NCBI GenBank assembly: GCA_037953745.1
Contig: JBAKBP010007687.1
Location: forward strand, 1-64,000
From: Lithodes maja
Taxonomy: Eukaryota; Arthropoda; Malacostraca; Decapoda; Lithodidae
Direction of reading: 5' to 3'
Length of the DNA: 64,000 nucleotides
The notes under the pieces were generated by a model, which saw only the letters and a list, made by a program, of their open reading frames with translations, made no database searches and was not told the DNA's origin. Shown here in pieces: positions 1-11,206 of this stretch. Each line of letters starts with the position of its first letter. Positions within the stretch are counted from its first letter, which is position 1. A program made the translations under genes and the position numbers.

Positions 1-150
1 GTGACTTGTATTCAGCTAACTATGACCTCCAATAAACCGTTAATGTAATGAAGAATGTGAAGTGTCCCTCATATGATTGTAATATATTTGTGGTACTATT
101 ATTGCATAATAATTAATGTAGTTCGAAATATTAGTCACATCTTGTATGTA

Positions 151-432
151 ATAATTGTATTCAGCTACCTATGATCTCAATAACCATTGATGTAAGAAAA
201 CATGAATGGCCTCCTCATATGAGTGCACTAGTTTTGTAGTGCTATTATTTACCTGTCAATTAATAATTCAGTCACTTTTTTTTTTTTTTTTTTTTTTTTT
301 GAGCACGTATATACAGCATATGTGGCAATCAAATGAGGAAACTAATAATAACACCAGACGACGATACTGTTGTTACAGTAGAATAATGGCTCTTTGAGCA
401 GTATGTATTGCCTTACCAGTGGTTGTCCCCTT
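151..432. repeat. Dispersed repeat, copy 1 of a local pair
   Basis: The block from ATAATTGTATTCAGC through a poly-T run to GTGGTTGTCCCC recurs at 799-1146 with scattered substitutions. A weaker third copy of its first ~110 bases begins at 1. The poly-T (about 275-300) lies inside the unit and differs in length between copies. A (TTA)n stretch follows at about 432-462. No coding signal. The family is not recognised. Confidence 0.6.
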
Positions 433-798
433 ATTATTATTATTATTTTATTATTATTATTGAAATACCACAGGAACGAAAATTCCTGGGAGCGAAATTT
501 CCACCCCCCAACGAGATCCCTCTCTTTCTACCACCTCCCTCCACATGTTACACGTCTCGTTAATCACAGTCTTCTAATATACAAATCACATTTCCTTACC
601 CCCTGACATTCTTGAAATACCCACTAAGTATATTCAATTAGATACCAAACCATGCAGACTATGATACGTTCGTTGTGTATGGGTACGAGGCGATCTCAAG
701 ACACCTTAGCTCCCAGTGCACAACGAACCGGATCATGATTATGTCCGCCTGTATTAAATTATGTATTATGTTGATTTATACCATTGCCTATTTTTGTA

Positions 799-937
799 AT
801 AATTGTATTCAGCTAACTATGATCTCAATAATCATTGATGTAATGAAAATATGAATAGTCTCCTCATACGATTGCACTAGTTCTGTAGTGCTATTATTTA
901 CAACCTGTCAATTAATAATTCAGTCACTACAAGCTTG

Positions 938-980
<43 letters not shown>

Positions 981-1146
981 CAGACCATGTGACAATTAAA
1001 TGAGGAAACTATAATAACACATCTGAATAATGCCAACCTGACTTATAAACACAAATATGAATGTAACCAGACGACGATGCTGTTGTTTCAGTGGAATAAT
1101 GGCTCTTTGAGCAGTATGTATCGCCTTACTAGTGGTTGTCCCCTCA
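799..1146. repeat. Dispersed repeat, copy 2 of a local pair
   Basis: Diverged copy of 151-432, including the internal poly-T (about 943-976), the block ACCAGACGACGATGCTG and the block ending GTGGTTGTCCCC. It continues into a GC-rich tail (1147-1190, GGGGGCGCTGCTCAATAAAC) that resembles the 3' part of a SINE, then a (CT)n run at about 1202-1226. Two copies plus a fragment so close together suggest local duplication rather than independent insertions (inference). Confidence 0.55.
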
Positions 1147-1226
1147 CAGGATGGGGGCGCTGCTCAATAAACTCGCCCCTTCGGGGCAAAATCAAAATCA
1201 ATCTCTCTCTCTCTCTCTCTTTCTCT

Positions 1227-2108
1227 CTTCATTCACGTGCCTTTCTCTCGTTTTTTTTTAAGTTTGGACCCTGTTAAGCTCATCCTACATCTCTTTAACC
1301 TCTTACCTCTCGACTCCTACTCTTTCTACCCCTCGTTTCGTCATTCCGTTTCATCTTTTCCTGTATCAGCAATTTCATCCTTTTCATATATTTCTTGTAT
1401 ATTTTAGTATATTGTGTCACCTTGATATTCATTCTCACATTTTCTGCATCAACAATTATGGTTCTGTTACATAATATTTTCCAACCATGGTTATTTATAT
1501 GACCCTAGTGCCCAATTCCGTATCCGTACAACGTGGTTTATAGGGTTTTCATCAATTACCTACTTATTTAAAATATATATTTACCTAATTACCTGGCATG
1601 TTAAATATTGCGCAGATTTGACAAAAAAGCTGTTTTACATTGTCCTTATAGCCTAAGTTCATCTTAATATTTTCACCTTGTTAGATAAACCTATCCTGGA
1701 TGTTACTTGTCATTAGAAAAGGTGATTTACTGAACTATATAATTATCCATTATTTCAACATTTTGTCAAAAATGGCATCTTATTAATATATGAGATTTTT
1801 CATTACAAGTTATAATCAGTAGTCTCTGATGACGTATACAACTAAGACTTATTCAGACAAATGAACAAGGACACAAATATTGAATTGTTAAAGCCTAGCT
1901 TTAGAAAACATTGACAAGTATAATGGCATTGAAACCTCAAGGTACCTATCTCGATTGAGGTTTCTCCTTTAAATTAGTTGAAATTCAAAGTTGATCCCAT
2001 GCTTGTAGACCCTATAAAAAACAATATTTGTCGCATTTGTTTGCTCTCTACAGAGAGCAGTCATCTTGCAAACCCACTTACGCTTCCTAGCAACATGAAA
2101 TTGCTTGA
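1227..2108. other. AT-rich intergenic stretch
   Basis: No gene, RNA or clear repeat structure was seen. The sequence is AT-rich and has no long open frame on either strand. Confidence 0.5.
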
Positions 2109-2342
2109 TTAACCCTTCACGCTCATATGACGCAGAGCTTGCCAGATTAGCAATGAGAAATAGAGTTTTCTCACTCTTATAATTGCCTCTCCAAAATTTG
2201 TTTTCTGCCCACAGCTAACTCAAAGACAACTGCAGAGGTTGAAGCAACTAAACTAAAGGTTTCTAAATACCCCTGATGGTAACAAAGGCTTTAAAGTATC
2301 CCTAATAGGGTCAAAATCGCGTCATATGTCGGAGAGCGTTAA
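2109..2342. mobile_element. TTAA-flanked MITE, family 2, copy 1
   Basis: A 234-bp unit bounded by TTAA at 2109-2112 and 2339-2342. The interior aligns in inverted orientation with 6527-6758 (shared blocks such as CTCCAAAATT, TTTCTGCCCACA and CTGCAGAGGTTGAAG). The TTAA target duplication and small non-coding body fit a piggyBac-superfamily MITE. The superfamily is inferred from the TTAA sites only. Confidence 0.65.
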
Positions 2343-3321
2343 CAAGACTTTTCTTAGAGGCTTGGGCATCAAACTAACTAAAATACAGTAAAGCATAGAA
2401 GCTATACAAACAAAGGGGAAAAACATTTTCGTGTTTTAACCCAAAGGCCTCGTCCACATGAGCTTGTAACACGTCATGAAACATGTTCTTGGACATTTTG
2501 GCATACATGTTCGAAGTATCTCGTTTGGACGTTCACACCCGTAATCTTGTTTCGAGACTTGGTATCATTACTGGTGTGGACTTTTCCTGCCGGGTACAAG
2601 ATTGGGGATAATCAGTTGACATAAAATAAACGTAGTGAGCGGACATTACGGCGCCCTAGTATGGAATGGACAAGGGAACTAATATTTCGTCTACTAGACT
2701 CTTACCGCTCCCATTCCATACTGTGGGATCCTACTAATTCATATTTTTTCACCAACCAACTTTACTTCTAAACCCAATTAATTATATCAACAAATTCATG
2801 TGGCACTCCAAGGACTCGAACCTATGATACTCACACCGAAATTCCGCGCATTTAATTTAGCGTGGAAGGAGATCAATGAAAAAATAGATGTGGACAGAGT
2901 GGAAGTAATAAAGAAGGTGGAGATAATTACTGATCTGTTTAGAAGAAAAGTAAAGAAAATTAAGGGTTAATCGGGAATAGGAACAAATGAGATTTATAGG
3001 GGTAATTGGTTCGCCTTCAAGAGCCTGACATTCCTGCTGGATAAAACGAAACTTACGCTCAACATCAGATGCTGGAATGTAGGTAAGTAAAATGTCGGTT
3101 TACATTTAATAAACATCATTCGTATGTATACCCCATAGATGAACGTTTGTATTGTTGGTGGATCTGTGTATTATGAAATATTCATAACCAATAATTTATA
3201 GTACAGTCAATAATAGCATATACTGTAGGTCAAATTAATGTTTAAAAACAATATATATATATATATATATATATACACAAGACAGTCCTGCCGTTTGTCT
3301 CCCTCACTCAGATAGAAAACA

Positions 3322-3375
<54 letters not shown>

Positions 3376-4110
3376 CAGAAATATAGTGTAAATGGGGAAA
3401 TATGAAGCAAACAGTGCTAATCCTAATTATCTAAGTATATCGATCTTGCCAGTGGACACGGCCATGTTTACAGTATTGTGTAGCATGTTTGGACGAATCA
3501 ATCTAGCATGTTGCTGACCTGATCCTAGCAATGCCCCAGGCAATGTCTTTGGCACCGTGTGGACGCAGCTATAGACTAATACATTGAATCTGGCTATATT
3601 CATTCAATGATAATATATATATGAAACAGTAAAGGTGTTCGTTGTGTTGTTTCGGTGAGTTTTGTTGTAATTTACTGTAATTATGTAGAGACAAATTTTC
3701 CTCCCACATACTGCATAATTATATATCCTTTATATACATCAACATTTTAGCTCGGTTAAATAAGGCTTCCAGCACAATAGCCAAACCATTCCATTATACC
3801 TACCCTAACTTAACCCGTTGAGTACCAGCGACGTGTGTTATTTATTATTCTAGCTTTAATCAGACGATATTATGCAGCTTAAGCAGGATCTGTGCTAGTT
3901 AAAAGGGTTGGTTGAGATAGTTTAAAGTTTTATTATTACTAGGTGGTCCTTCATATATATATATATATATATATTCGTATGTCTTAACCAAGGGACTGTA
4001 GTCTGTTCAGTAGCCTGTAACTGTTGTGAGTCCTTGAGATTATCGATTGACGCTTCGAGATGTTGGGTGCTTCATGTGTCGCACTAGATGAGATGTAATG
4101 GTCAGATTCT
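2343..4110. other. Intergenic DNA with (TA)n tracts; possible degenerate TIR element
   Basis: No gene found. (TA)n tracts lie at about 3250-3274, 3326-3367 and 3954-3975. GGCCTCGTCCACA at 2446-2458 and TGTGGACGCAGCT at 3558-3570 are near-inverted copies and could be ends of an old ~1.1 kb DNA transposon, but no target duplication is visible. At about 3814 TTAACCCGTTGAGTACCAGC resembles one end of the family 1 MITE without a partner end. Confidence 0.4.
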
Positions 4111-4504
4111 TTAACCCACTGAGCCCCAGCTAGTTCATAATAAATGTACCACCAGGGACCAGCAGGTTTTTAAAAACAAATGTTTTCCAGAAACAATAGC
4201 GAATGAGTTAGGAAAGGGGTCCTACGGTGCGCCCGAAAGTCGATTTTACAAAAGTATAAAATTGAAGGCAAAAATACCCAAAAACCATGTTTTTGCGCGC
4301 TCACACGCGCGCGGTTAGACTTTGAGAGTTTTCAACCATCGGCATGGTTGCGTGGGATACTTACACAGTTCCCATACAAATCTGAGCCCTCTAGGTGCCA
4401 TAGGACCGGAGTAATTAACATTGACGACACATTGTCGTCGCTATGGTTTAGCGTTACATACATTGCCGACGACACGTTGTCGTCGCTGGGGTTCTGTGGG
4501 TTAA
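4111..4504 (-). mobile_element. TTAA MITE, family 1 (piggyBac-type), copy 1
   Basis: A 394-bp element with TTAA at 4111-4114 and 4501-4504. The left end is CCCACTGAGCCCCAGC; the right end is a diverged inverted copy containing GCTGGGGTTCTGTGGG. It is inverted relative to the copies at 22904 and 31500. The end next to the right TTAA carries two copies of a GACGACA(C)GTTGTCGTCG-type short palindrome. No coding capacity. TTAA sites plus CCC-starting terminal repeats are the piggyBac-superfamily signature. Confidence 0.85.
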
Positions 4505-4608
4505 GAAAGGATGAGAAAGTAAGAAGTCACAGTTCCGATAATAGTGATCCGCACAAACGAGATGGCAGTACGATCGCAAAAGAAAATGTGATTCATTTTT
4601 CTATGGAA

Positions 4609-5627
4609 GTGAGGGAGACAAAAGGCAGAACTGCCTGTAGCGAGTGCCTTATACATAGTTGAAAGAGTGACAGGGCCAAAATCAAAAGACGTTCGAGCCA
4701 AAATGCCTGGATACACGAAGTTTGAAGCAATTTAAGTCATAGAAAGAGGGAAAGACTGATTCTGGGAGAGAGTTCCAGAGCTCAGCTGTTGAATAGAAGA
4801 AAGACTGAGAGTAACGTTTCACTCATGGGTTGGAGATTTGCTCAGAGTAGGGGTGGAATTGTGTTGTAAGACGGGTACCACATACCCTACATAGAGGAGG
4901 TGGTATACACTGGGAGAGCTTTGAGGAACTCTGATTATTGTAGTAGCGATAGAATAGCGAGAGAGATGCAACATTGCGGCGAAGAGAGAGAGATTGCAGA
5001 GAGTTGGTGAGTGGATGGGAGTTAATGATTCGAAAGGCCATTCTTTCTACTACATCTAGGAGTGCGGTGTGAGAGGATCCTCCCCACACATGTGAACAAT
5101 ACTCAATACAAGGACGCACTGTGCCAATGTACAGAGCAAGAAGCTGTGCAAAGGTAAAGAATCCCTCGAGGTGGTTGAGCACACCCAGCTTCTGGGAGGC
5201 TGTCTTAGCAAGGCTGATAATATGGTCCTTCCAAGTGAGACCAGAAGAAAACGAGACACCAAGAATATTGAGAAAAGGTGGAGGATTGATTTTTGTATTT
5301 GATGAAGTAAAATGGATAGTCCTCTGGGAGTTCCGGACGGGTAGTAAGATGGAAAAATTGGGTTTTGGAAGCATTAAAAGCAACAAGGTTTTCTCTGCCC
5401 CAATTAGAAATAGTAGTTAGATCAGAGGATAAGTGTTGTATGGCTTCATTACGTTTGTTTTTGAAGGATTGCTGGCTGGGGTGCTCTGGAAAACTAATTG
5501 AGTAGTGTAAGGTAGAGTCGTCTGCATATGAATGGATGGGTATGGCAATGAATTTGTAATAATCCCTACCTTGTACTAATAACGCTATGATTAAACAAAT
5601 CAAAGTTATCCAGAGTACAATCGACAT
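4609..5627 (-). pseudogene. LINE reverse transcriptase C-terminal fragment (jockey group)
   Basis: Minus-strand 3' end of a non-LTR retrotransposon. The upstream frame (5627-5205) holds the RT catalytic motif as SYADDSTLHYS, followed by NWGRENLVAFNASKTQF. The downstream frame (5386-4823) continues with LNILGVSF, LGVLNHLEGFF, LYIGTVRPCIEYCSHVWGG and LRRNVASLSLFYRYY, typical of the thumb and C-terminal region of jockey-group RTs in crustaceans. The two frames overlap and are offset, so at least one frameshift is present, and everything 5' of the RT palm is missing. Related fragments lie at 28307-29619, 47236-47815 and 48044-49270. Confidence 0.8.
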
Positions 5628-5739
5628 AACTAAAGGCTACTGTAAAGGCCAGATCATCGTGAAATCATCGTCATTGTGAAGAGTTTTACGGCCCAGGTCC
5701 AAAAAAAAAACCAGGCCTAATTATATACCGGTCAGGGGT

Positions 5740-7325
5740 CAGGGTTGGAAAAAAATCAGATTTTTTTAATAAAAATCAAGATCATTTTTTTGTTTTTTAT
5801 TAAAATCGGATTTATTTGATTAAAATCGATTTTTTTCGATTTTTTTATACAAACTTCCATGTCGCGCAAAACTTGTATACTATTGTAAGTACAGTATACA
5901 GTATATATTCCTACATCTTAAAGGCTATTACTTTGATTATATTATGTCAGAAAAACAAATATATAAAAGTAATTTAACCCTCGCCGAACAGCCATTTTAA
6001 CCTTCCCACCAACACTGAATGTGGATTAATCCTTGAATTCTCGGGATTTTGGTGCGCTTATAATACATAAATAAATGGCCTAACCTAGGTTATATATTTA
6101 TATATAGCCTATATATATATATAATATATCCAGAGGCAGTACTCGTTATCTTGCGATGGGTGAAGACTAGAAGTCTCTAGACCAAGTGGTTCAGTTTATG
6201 GTGAAAATGAATAGGTCAGTTATGGCCGCCGCGAACCTAGAACCGTGTAAATTCCTAAGTTTCGTCATTTACAGATACTCATATCTCTGCAAATAAATAG
6301 CCTAATCTATTTTATATACATACCAGAGGCAATACTCAGTGTTATCTTGCGATGGGCGAAGACTAAAACACTGTACATTAAGCGGTTATTGTGTGAGGTG
6401 GGAAATAAGACCGGATGTTTTGTGATACTACTGAGAACTGTTCGTATGCGACGATGCAGTATCGACAGCCACGCTATGGTCTATTTACATTCGTTCAAGA
6501 ATTGATTATTGATTATGTATTCTGTATTAACCCTTTCGCGCACTGCTGGACGTGATCGCATCCTTACAGGATACCGGTACTTTAAACCTTTATGACCATT
6601 AGGGATGTTTAGAAACCTTTAGTTTAATTACTTCAACCTCTGCAGTTATCTTTGAGCAAGTTGTGGGCAGAAAACTAATTTTGGAGAGGTAATTATGAGA
6701 TTAAGATATTTTTTTCTTCTGAATACTAAACAGCAACCCCTGGACCTGAAAGGGTTAATATTGATTAGTGATTACTGATTACTGATTTGTTTCACCATTG
6801 TAACCATTCCTATTTCACTGTCGACTGTTTTCATGCATCTTTTGAGACTCCGGATAATCAATAGAAGCTTTCATTAGGCCTGCATGCAAACAGGAGTCAC
6901 CTGACTGACTGGCTATGTGTTGTTGTTGTTGTTGGTTGTACGGACCATCCGCTAAGACAACAAAACTTCCTCAAGTGCAGTTTTAAATGGTTTTAAGCCA
7001 TGAAATAATACTATGGAGCTATGTAGGCCAGACAGGTGGTACGGGGCAAACTCGATATGGAGCTATGGAGTCCAGCCGGGCGAGAAGGGCTAAGGAGAAA
7101 AGATAATTAATTTACTATGAAAGAACACAATATATTTAATTTCTTCAATTCTTGAACTAGTGCAAAAGTTTATTATAAATATGCAAAATGTTGTATAATT
7201 ACTTGAAATGTGAGATATTAATAAAAAAAACAGATTTGATTTTAATCAATTGAATTTTTTTCTTTGATTATAATCGATTAAAATCACTTGATTAACAAAA
7301 ATTGATTTTAATCATGCCAACCCTG
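5740..7325. mobile_element. hAT-like non-autonomous transposon inside the LTR of G
   Basis: Begins CAGGGTTGG and ends CCAACCCTG. Beyond that the ends share an AAAATC/GATTTT-rich inverted repeat of about 40 bp with gaps. The right flank ATAGGGGT (7326-7333) and left flank TCAGGGGT (5732-5739) look like an 8-bp target duplication blurred by slippage of GGTCAGG. The uninterrupted sequence is preserved in the right LTR of G (about 22473). CAGGG ends and an 8-bp duplication fit the hAT superfamily. No transposase is present, and a TTAA MITE sits inside at 6527-6758. Confidence 0.7.
6527..6758. mobile_element. TTAA-flanked MITE, family 2, copy 2
   Basis: A 232-bp unit bounded by TTAA at 6527-6530 and 6755-6758. 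Its ends CCCTTTCGCGC and CCTGAAAGGG form a short inverted repeat (CCCTTTC/GAAAGGG). It is the inverted relative of 2109-2342 and is nested in the hAT-like element, so it is the youngest layer at this spot. Confidence 0.7.
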
Positions 7326-8182
7326 ATAGGGGTAGAGGACACCCTGGTAGAAACACATTAAGACTGACTGGATATGACTTTACAGTTAAATATACACCAA
7401 GACATCCAGTGTTATTGATTTTTAACTAGGAAGAATGAATTACTGAGGTATTGAATAATAATTATATTTTCTCCAACTGTACACTAACACTGAGTTGTAT
7501 TTTACCGGCAGTTCAAACTCCTGACTCATTTATAGGCCTTAAACTAAATGGATAGAGAATAGACAATAATTAAATTTTAATTTATTATTATAAAGAATAT
7601 GCAAACAAATATATATTACTGATAATTACTTAGTAAATAATGGTTAATGAAAATAATAATAATATTCTTAACAAAATAAACAATAGCAAATAGATATATA
7701 AATATTCTTATTTAAATTTATATTTACATTTAATTAAACAAAAAGGAAGCAAATATTATAGTATCACCAACTCGGGTCTCGTCCACCTGGTAACTCCTAA
7801 TCGTATCCTCCTGGGATTTGTGAATGATGGAGTACACGAGTAGAAGTTGACACGGGTAGAGGTAAGTACTCCAACACACACAACACCACCGAGGTAAATC
7901 CAGAACATGACTGACTAGAGGACGTAGATGACGGTGGAAGAGACCTCGGGTGTATAGGAGGGTCAGAGAGGAAACTCCACCAAATACTTCTCAGCGCCCT
8001 CTAGGATCCAGGAATCACGAATATAAGTGTAGGTATGAAGTAACAGGTGAAACGAGACATGCCGGAGACGGGAGCCACGAAGCAGTGGTGAAGCAGGGCA
8101 GTGTATGAATCCCCCTCACACGAACCAAGTGAAGCTTCAACAACTCATACAGAGGGCCAGGGCGTAATAATCCTCCCCCACG

Positions 8183-8620
8183 GAGACCTAGGCAACGGAG
8201 TGAAGAGGACTAAGCCGGACCGTCTGGGCACCCCGTCTCTGGAGAATGGTCCCTTGAAAGGGCATCAGCGATGAGGTTGTCTACGCCCTAGATGTGTCTC
8301 ATCTGAAGATCGTACTCCTGCAGCATGAGAGACCATCTGACGATGCGTTGGTTGGTGTCTTTCATACGTCGAATAAAGGTCAAGGGGTTATGGTCCATGT
8401 AGACATGCAAAGGTGGGTAGTTCTTGTTAATGTAGCATTCAAACTTCTTGATAGCCAGGATCAGGGCAAGGGCTTCTTTCTCAATGGTGGAATAGTTACG
8501 TTAATGTTTCTTGAGCTTTGCCGAGAAGTATGAAACTGGGTGGAGAATGTCATCTGAACGGCCCTTTTGCAGCAACACAGCACCAACCCTTTAGTCACAG
8601 GCATCCAGTTGGAGATGATA
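8183..8620 (-). pseudogene. Element G RNase H domain remnant
   Basis: Reading the minus strand below the RT gives the gypsy-type RNase H: LQLDACD at the end of the RT frame, then in shifted frames VLLQKGRSDD, HPVSYFSAKL, NYSTIEKEALALI, an LHVYMDHNPLTF-like segment and DNLIADALSRDH. These match the order of RNase H motifs in this class. Several in-frame stops and at least one frameshift separate the pieces. The domain ends about 15 bases before the polypurine tract and the LTR, so no integrase follows RNase H. Confidence 0.75.
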
Positions 8621-9991
8621 GGGCAGCAAAGGGTCAGGTGACTGCAGTACTGGGTGCGTAGAGAGGAGCTTCTTCAGTTGTCCGAACGCAGCCTCACATG
8701 CAGGACTCCAATGAAACCTGGCCTTAGTACTGGTGAGATCCGTGAGTGGAGCCGTGACCGAAGAAAAGTTGGGGCAGAACCGACGGTAGAAACCAGCCAT
8801 CCCGATGAAGCGTAGGAGGGCCTTGCGAGTAGTAGGCCGAGGATACTCTAGGATGGCTTGGATGTTGGCGGCCTTCGGACGAGTGACTCCTTGTCCCACC
8901 TCATGCCTTAAGTAGGAAACTGTAGCCTGGCCAAAGCTAGACTTGGCGAGGTTGATGGTGAACCCAGAGGAGGCGAGTCGTCCCAGCAGTCTCTCCAGAC
9001 GGACAAGGTGGTCACTCAAAGAGGCTGAAAATATGATGATGTCGTCTAAGTAAGATTCCACACCTTCTAACCCTTGAATAGTATTAGTTATTATCCTCGG
9101 AAAAGTGGCGGGTGCATTGATCATGCCAAAAGGTATAACTTTATATTGGAAAAGGCCACAATGGCTAGTGAAGGCTGATATTATTTGTGCACGTTCTGTC
9201 AAACCTATTTGATAGTAGCCTTTTTGTAAATCTATGGTTGACACATACTGAGCATGCCCTACTTGATCTATCAGGTCATCAATATGAGGCAAAGGATAGG
9301 CATAAGGAATCATGATTGCGCTTACCTTACGATAGTCTGTGCATAAACGACTACTGCCATCTGGCTTGGGCACTAAGATGGAAGGAGAGAAGCTAGGTTC
9401 AATTAAGTTCCTTTCCAACATAAAAGCTATTTTCTTCTCAATGATCTGCTTCCACTGAGGATTTACTCTATAATAGGGTTGTTTAATAGGATGAAGTGTC
9501 GATGTTAAGACAACATCATGGAGCTGAGTATGGCAGAACCCAGGGAAATCTGATGTGACAGTTGGATATTGAACTAAGATTGTCTTAAGTTCCTCCCGTT
9601 GTGAACTAGTGAGATTGGGAAGAACCCTATCTAGATCATTCAATATTACACTGTTCATAGGGTTACCACTTGCAGAAGGGATTTCAACAGCCTCCGTCAC
9701 ACCAGTCATCCCTGCCTCTGTCAACACACACTCTGGAATATAATTAACATTTAGACAAGGGGAACTCTTCTCTGGTTGGCGTTCAATGTAGAGTTTCATG
9801 TGATTTATATGAGCAATTCTAGTGGATTTACGTCTGTCAGGAGTCTTTACTATATAATTGCATGGACTTATTTTTTTTAGAATCTCATAAGGACCTGCGT
9901 ATTTGCTCTTAAGAGGAGAACCTGTAATGGGAAGAAACAGCAAGACTTTATCCCCAGAATGAGAAGTTATGTATTTTACTAGATTTGTCAT
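8591..9991 (-). pseudogene. pol: Element G: GPY/F module and reverse transcriptase
   Basis: Copies element RNA into DNA. Residues ~14-70 read GDKVLLFLP...AGPYEIL...RIAHINHMKLYIE, a GPY/F-type module normally at the end of integrase. Then follows the RT: YRVNPQWKQIIE, ILVPKPDGSSRLCTDYRKV, STIDLQKGYYQ (catalytic Asp 254), PFGMINAPATF and SYLDD (Asp 316-317), then FIGMAGFYRRFCPNFS, leading into RNase H. All three catalytic Asp positions are present, so the RT core looks sound. The frame differs by one base from the integrase frame upstream (overlap 9948-9991), which I read as a one-base indel because the GPY/F module belongs to the integrase C-terminus. A programmed shift cannot be excluded. Confidence 0.85.
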
Positions 9992-10820
9992 ATAAAGCTT
10001 TCATCCTCTGTTGACTCTGTTTTAGGTTATGCAAAGCAAACTCTCTGACCTTTAACAATCTTAGTTTCAATTGATTAATATACTCCGAGACAGTATGAGT
10101 GGAATGATCAGAAGGGTTTTCAAACCATGAATCTTTCAAAACTTTCAGTGGCCCCGTTATCTGGCGTCCGTAGAGTTGTTCGAAAGGAGAATACCCGAGG
10201 GACTCTTGAAGACACTCACGTACTGCAAAAAGTAAGAAATCAATATCGTTATCCCACTCTTTCTCTGTCTCTAAACAGTACTTCTTTATCATGGACTTGA
10301 AACTTTGATGAAAACGCTCCAAGCAACCCTGGGTCTGAAGACGATAGACAGTCGAGATCTTTTTGGTGACATCCAGCTCTTTACAAATTTCTGTCATTAG
10401 ATTACTAGTAAAGTTTGTACCTTGATCCGTTTGAATCTCATGAGGAATTCCTACTCTGGTGAACATATGCAAACATTGTTTGGCAACAGTTTTGGCATTA
10501 ATAGATTTAATGGGAAATGCTTCTGGATACCTAGTAGATGCACACATAACAGTAAGTAGATATTCATTACCTTTCATGGTCTTAGGTAATGGGCCTACAC
10601 AATCCACTACAATTTTCTCAAAAGGATTTGAGGGTACTGGAATGGGGTTTAAGGGAGCTTTAGAAATTACTTCATTCGGTTTGCCCGTTACCTGGCATAA
10701 ATGACATGACCTAACGAATTCAGCCACTGTTTTTTTCATACCTGGCCAGAAAAAGTGCTCTAATAGTTTCTTATAGGTGTTCTTTTGACCCAGATGTCCT
10801 GCTAAGCCATCATGTGCTAA
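9948..10820 (-). pseudogene. pol: Element G integrase
   Basis: DDE integrase that inserts element DNA. An HHCC zinc-binding region is visible: AHDG and GHLG upstream of 10739 and then CHLC. The catalytic core follows: Asp 46 in IVVDCVGP, Asp 106 in QTDQGTNF and Glu 141 in GCLERFHQ (residue numbers from the Met at 10739), spacing D-59-D-34-E. GYSPFEQLYGR is another family motif. A stop (minus-strand TAA near 10818) interrupts the zinc-finger region. The domain lies between protease and RT, which defines the Gmr1-like order. It ends NFSFWG-stop, one frame off from the GPY/F continuation. Confidence 0.85.
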
Positions 10821-11206
10821 TTATATGACAGGAGTTCTCACTGAAGAAGGAAGTACTACTTGATGAACTTTGGGCCACACATCTTCATCAGTCTTGTCAG
10901 GAGGTTGGTAGGAGCGCATCAAGATACTTTCATGGTAGAAGTTTGGAGTCTTACCTTTTACCTCTTTCTCTTCAGCAACATGGCGTATAGCTGCTAGGGA
11001 AGGATCTGATTGTTGAGCCTTATGCAATTCATCTCTGGACATTACCTGACTGTATAGACTATCCTTTATGGTCTCATTCGATTTCTCTTGATTCGAGGTT
11101 GTAGAGGCAGCCCGAGCCCTGGTAACCGCACACACTGGATACATATGAGGTTGTTCTTCATCTATCTGGGCTGTAGGGCTAGTGGCAAGAGGCTGATCTT
11201 TTATGA
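10821..11206 (-). pseudogene. Element G: region between protease and integrase
   Basis: The minus-strand frame from 11144 reads MYPVCAVTRARAA, the typical post-protease linker of this class (compare CAVTRAQAA in element B), then a region DPSLAAIRHVAEE that commonly precedes the integrase zinc finger. It is in frame with the integrase ORF but separated from it by a stop. Upstream (11145-11206) it joins the protease only through a frameshift. Confidence 0.65.

Larger units (their letters stand above)
5684..8168 (-). repeat. Left (3') LTR of element G, split by a hAT-like insertion
   Basis: Matches 22438-23756 once the insertion 5740-7325 and the MITE of the other copy are set aside; the net LTR is about 900 bp. 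It starts TTTTACGGCCC where the right copy has TGTTACGGCCC, and ends GGGCGTAAT. Just outside, 8170-8180 reads on the minus strand as a purine-rich GGGGGAGGA tract, the expected polypurine tract for second-strand priming. Confidence 0.85.

Noticed and set aside
8294..8533. Plus-strand 79-codon frame
   Set aside because: Antisense to the RNase H remnant of element G.
9948..9991. Programmed frameshift between integrase and RT
   Set aside because: Not clearly excluded, but no slippery heptamer was noticed, and stops elsewhere in the same copy make a random indel the simpler reading.
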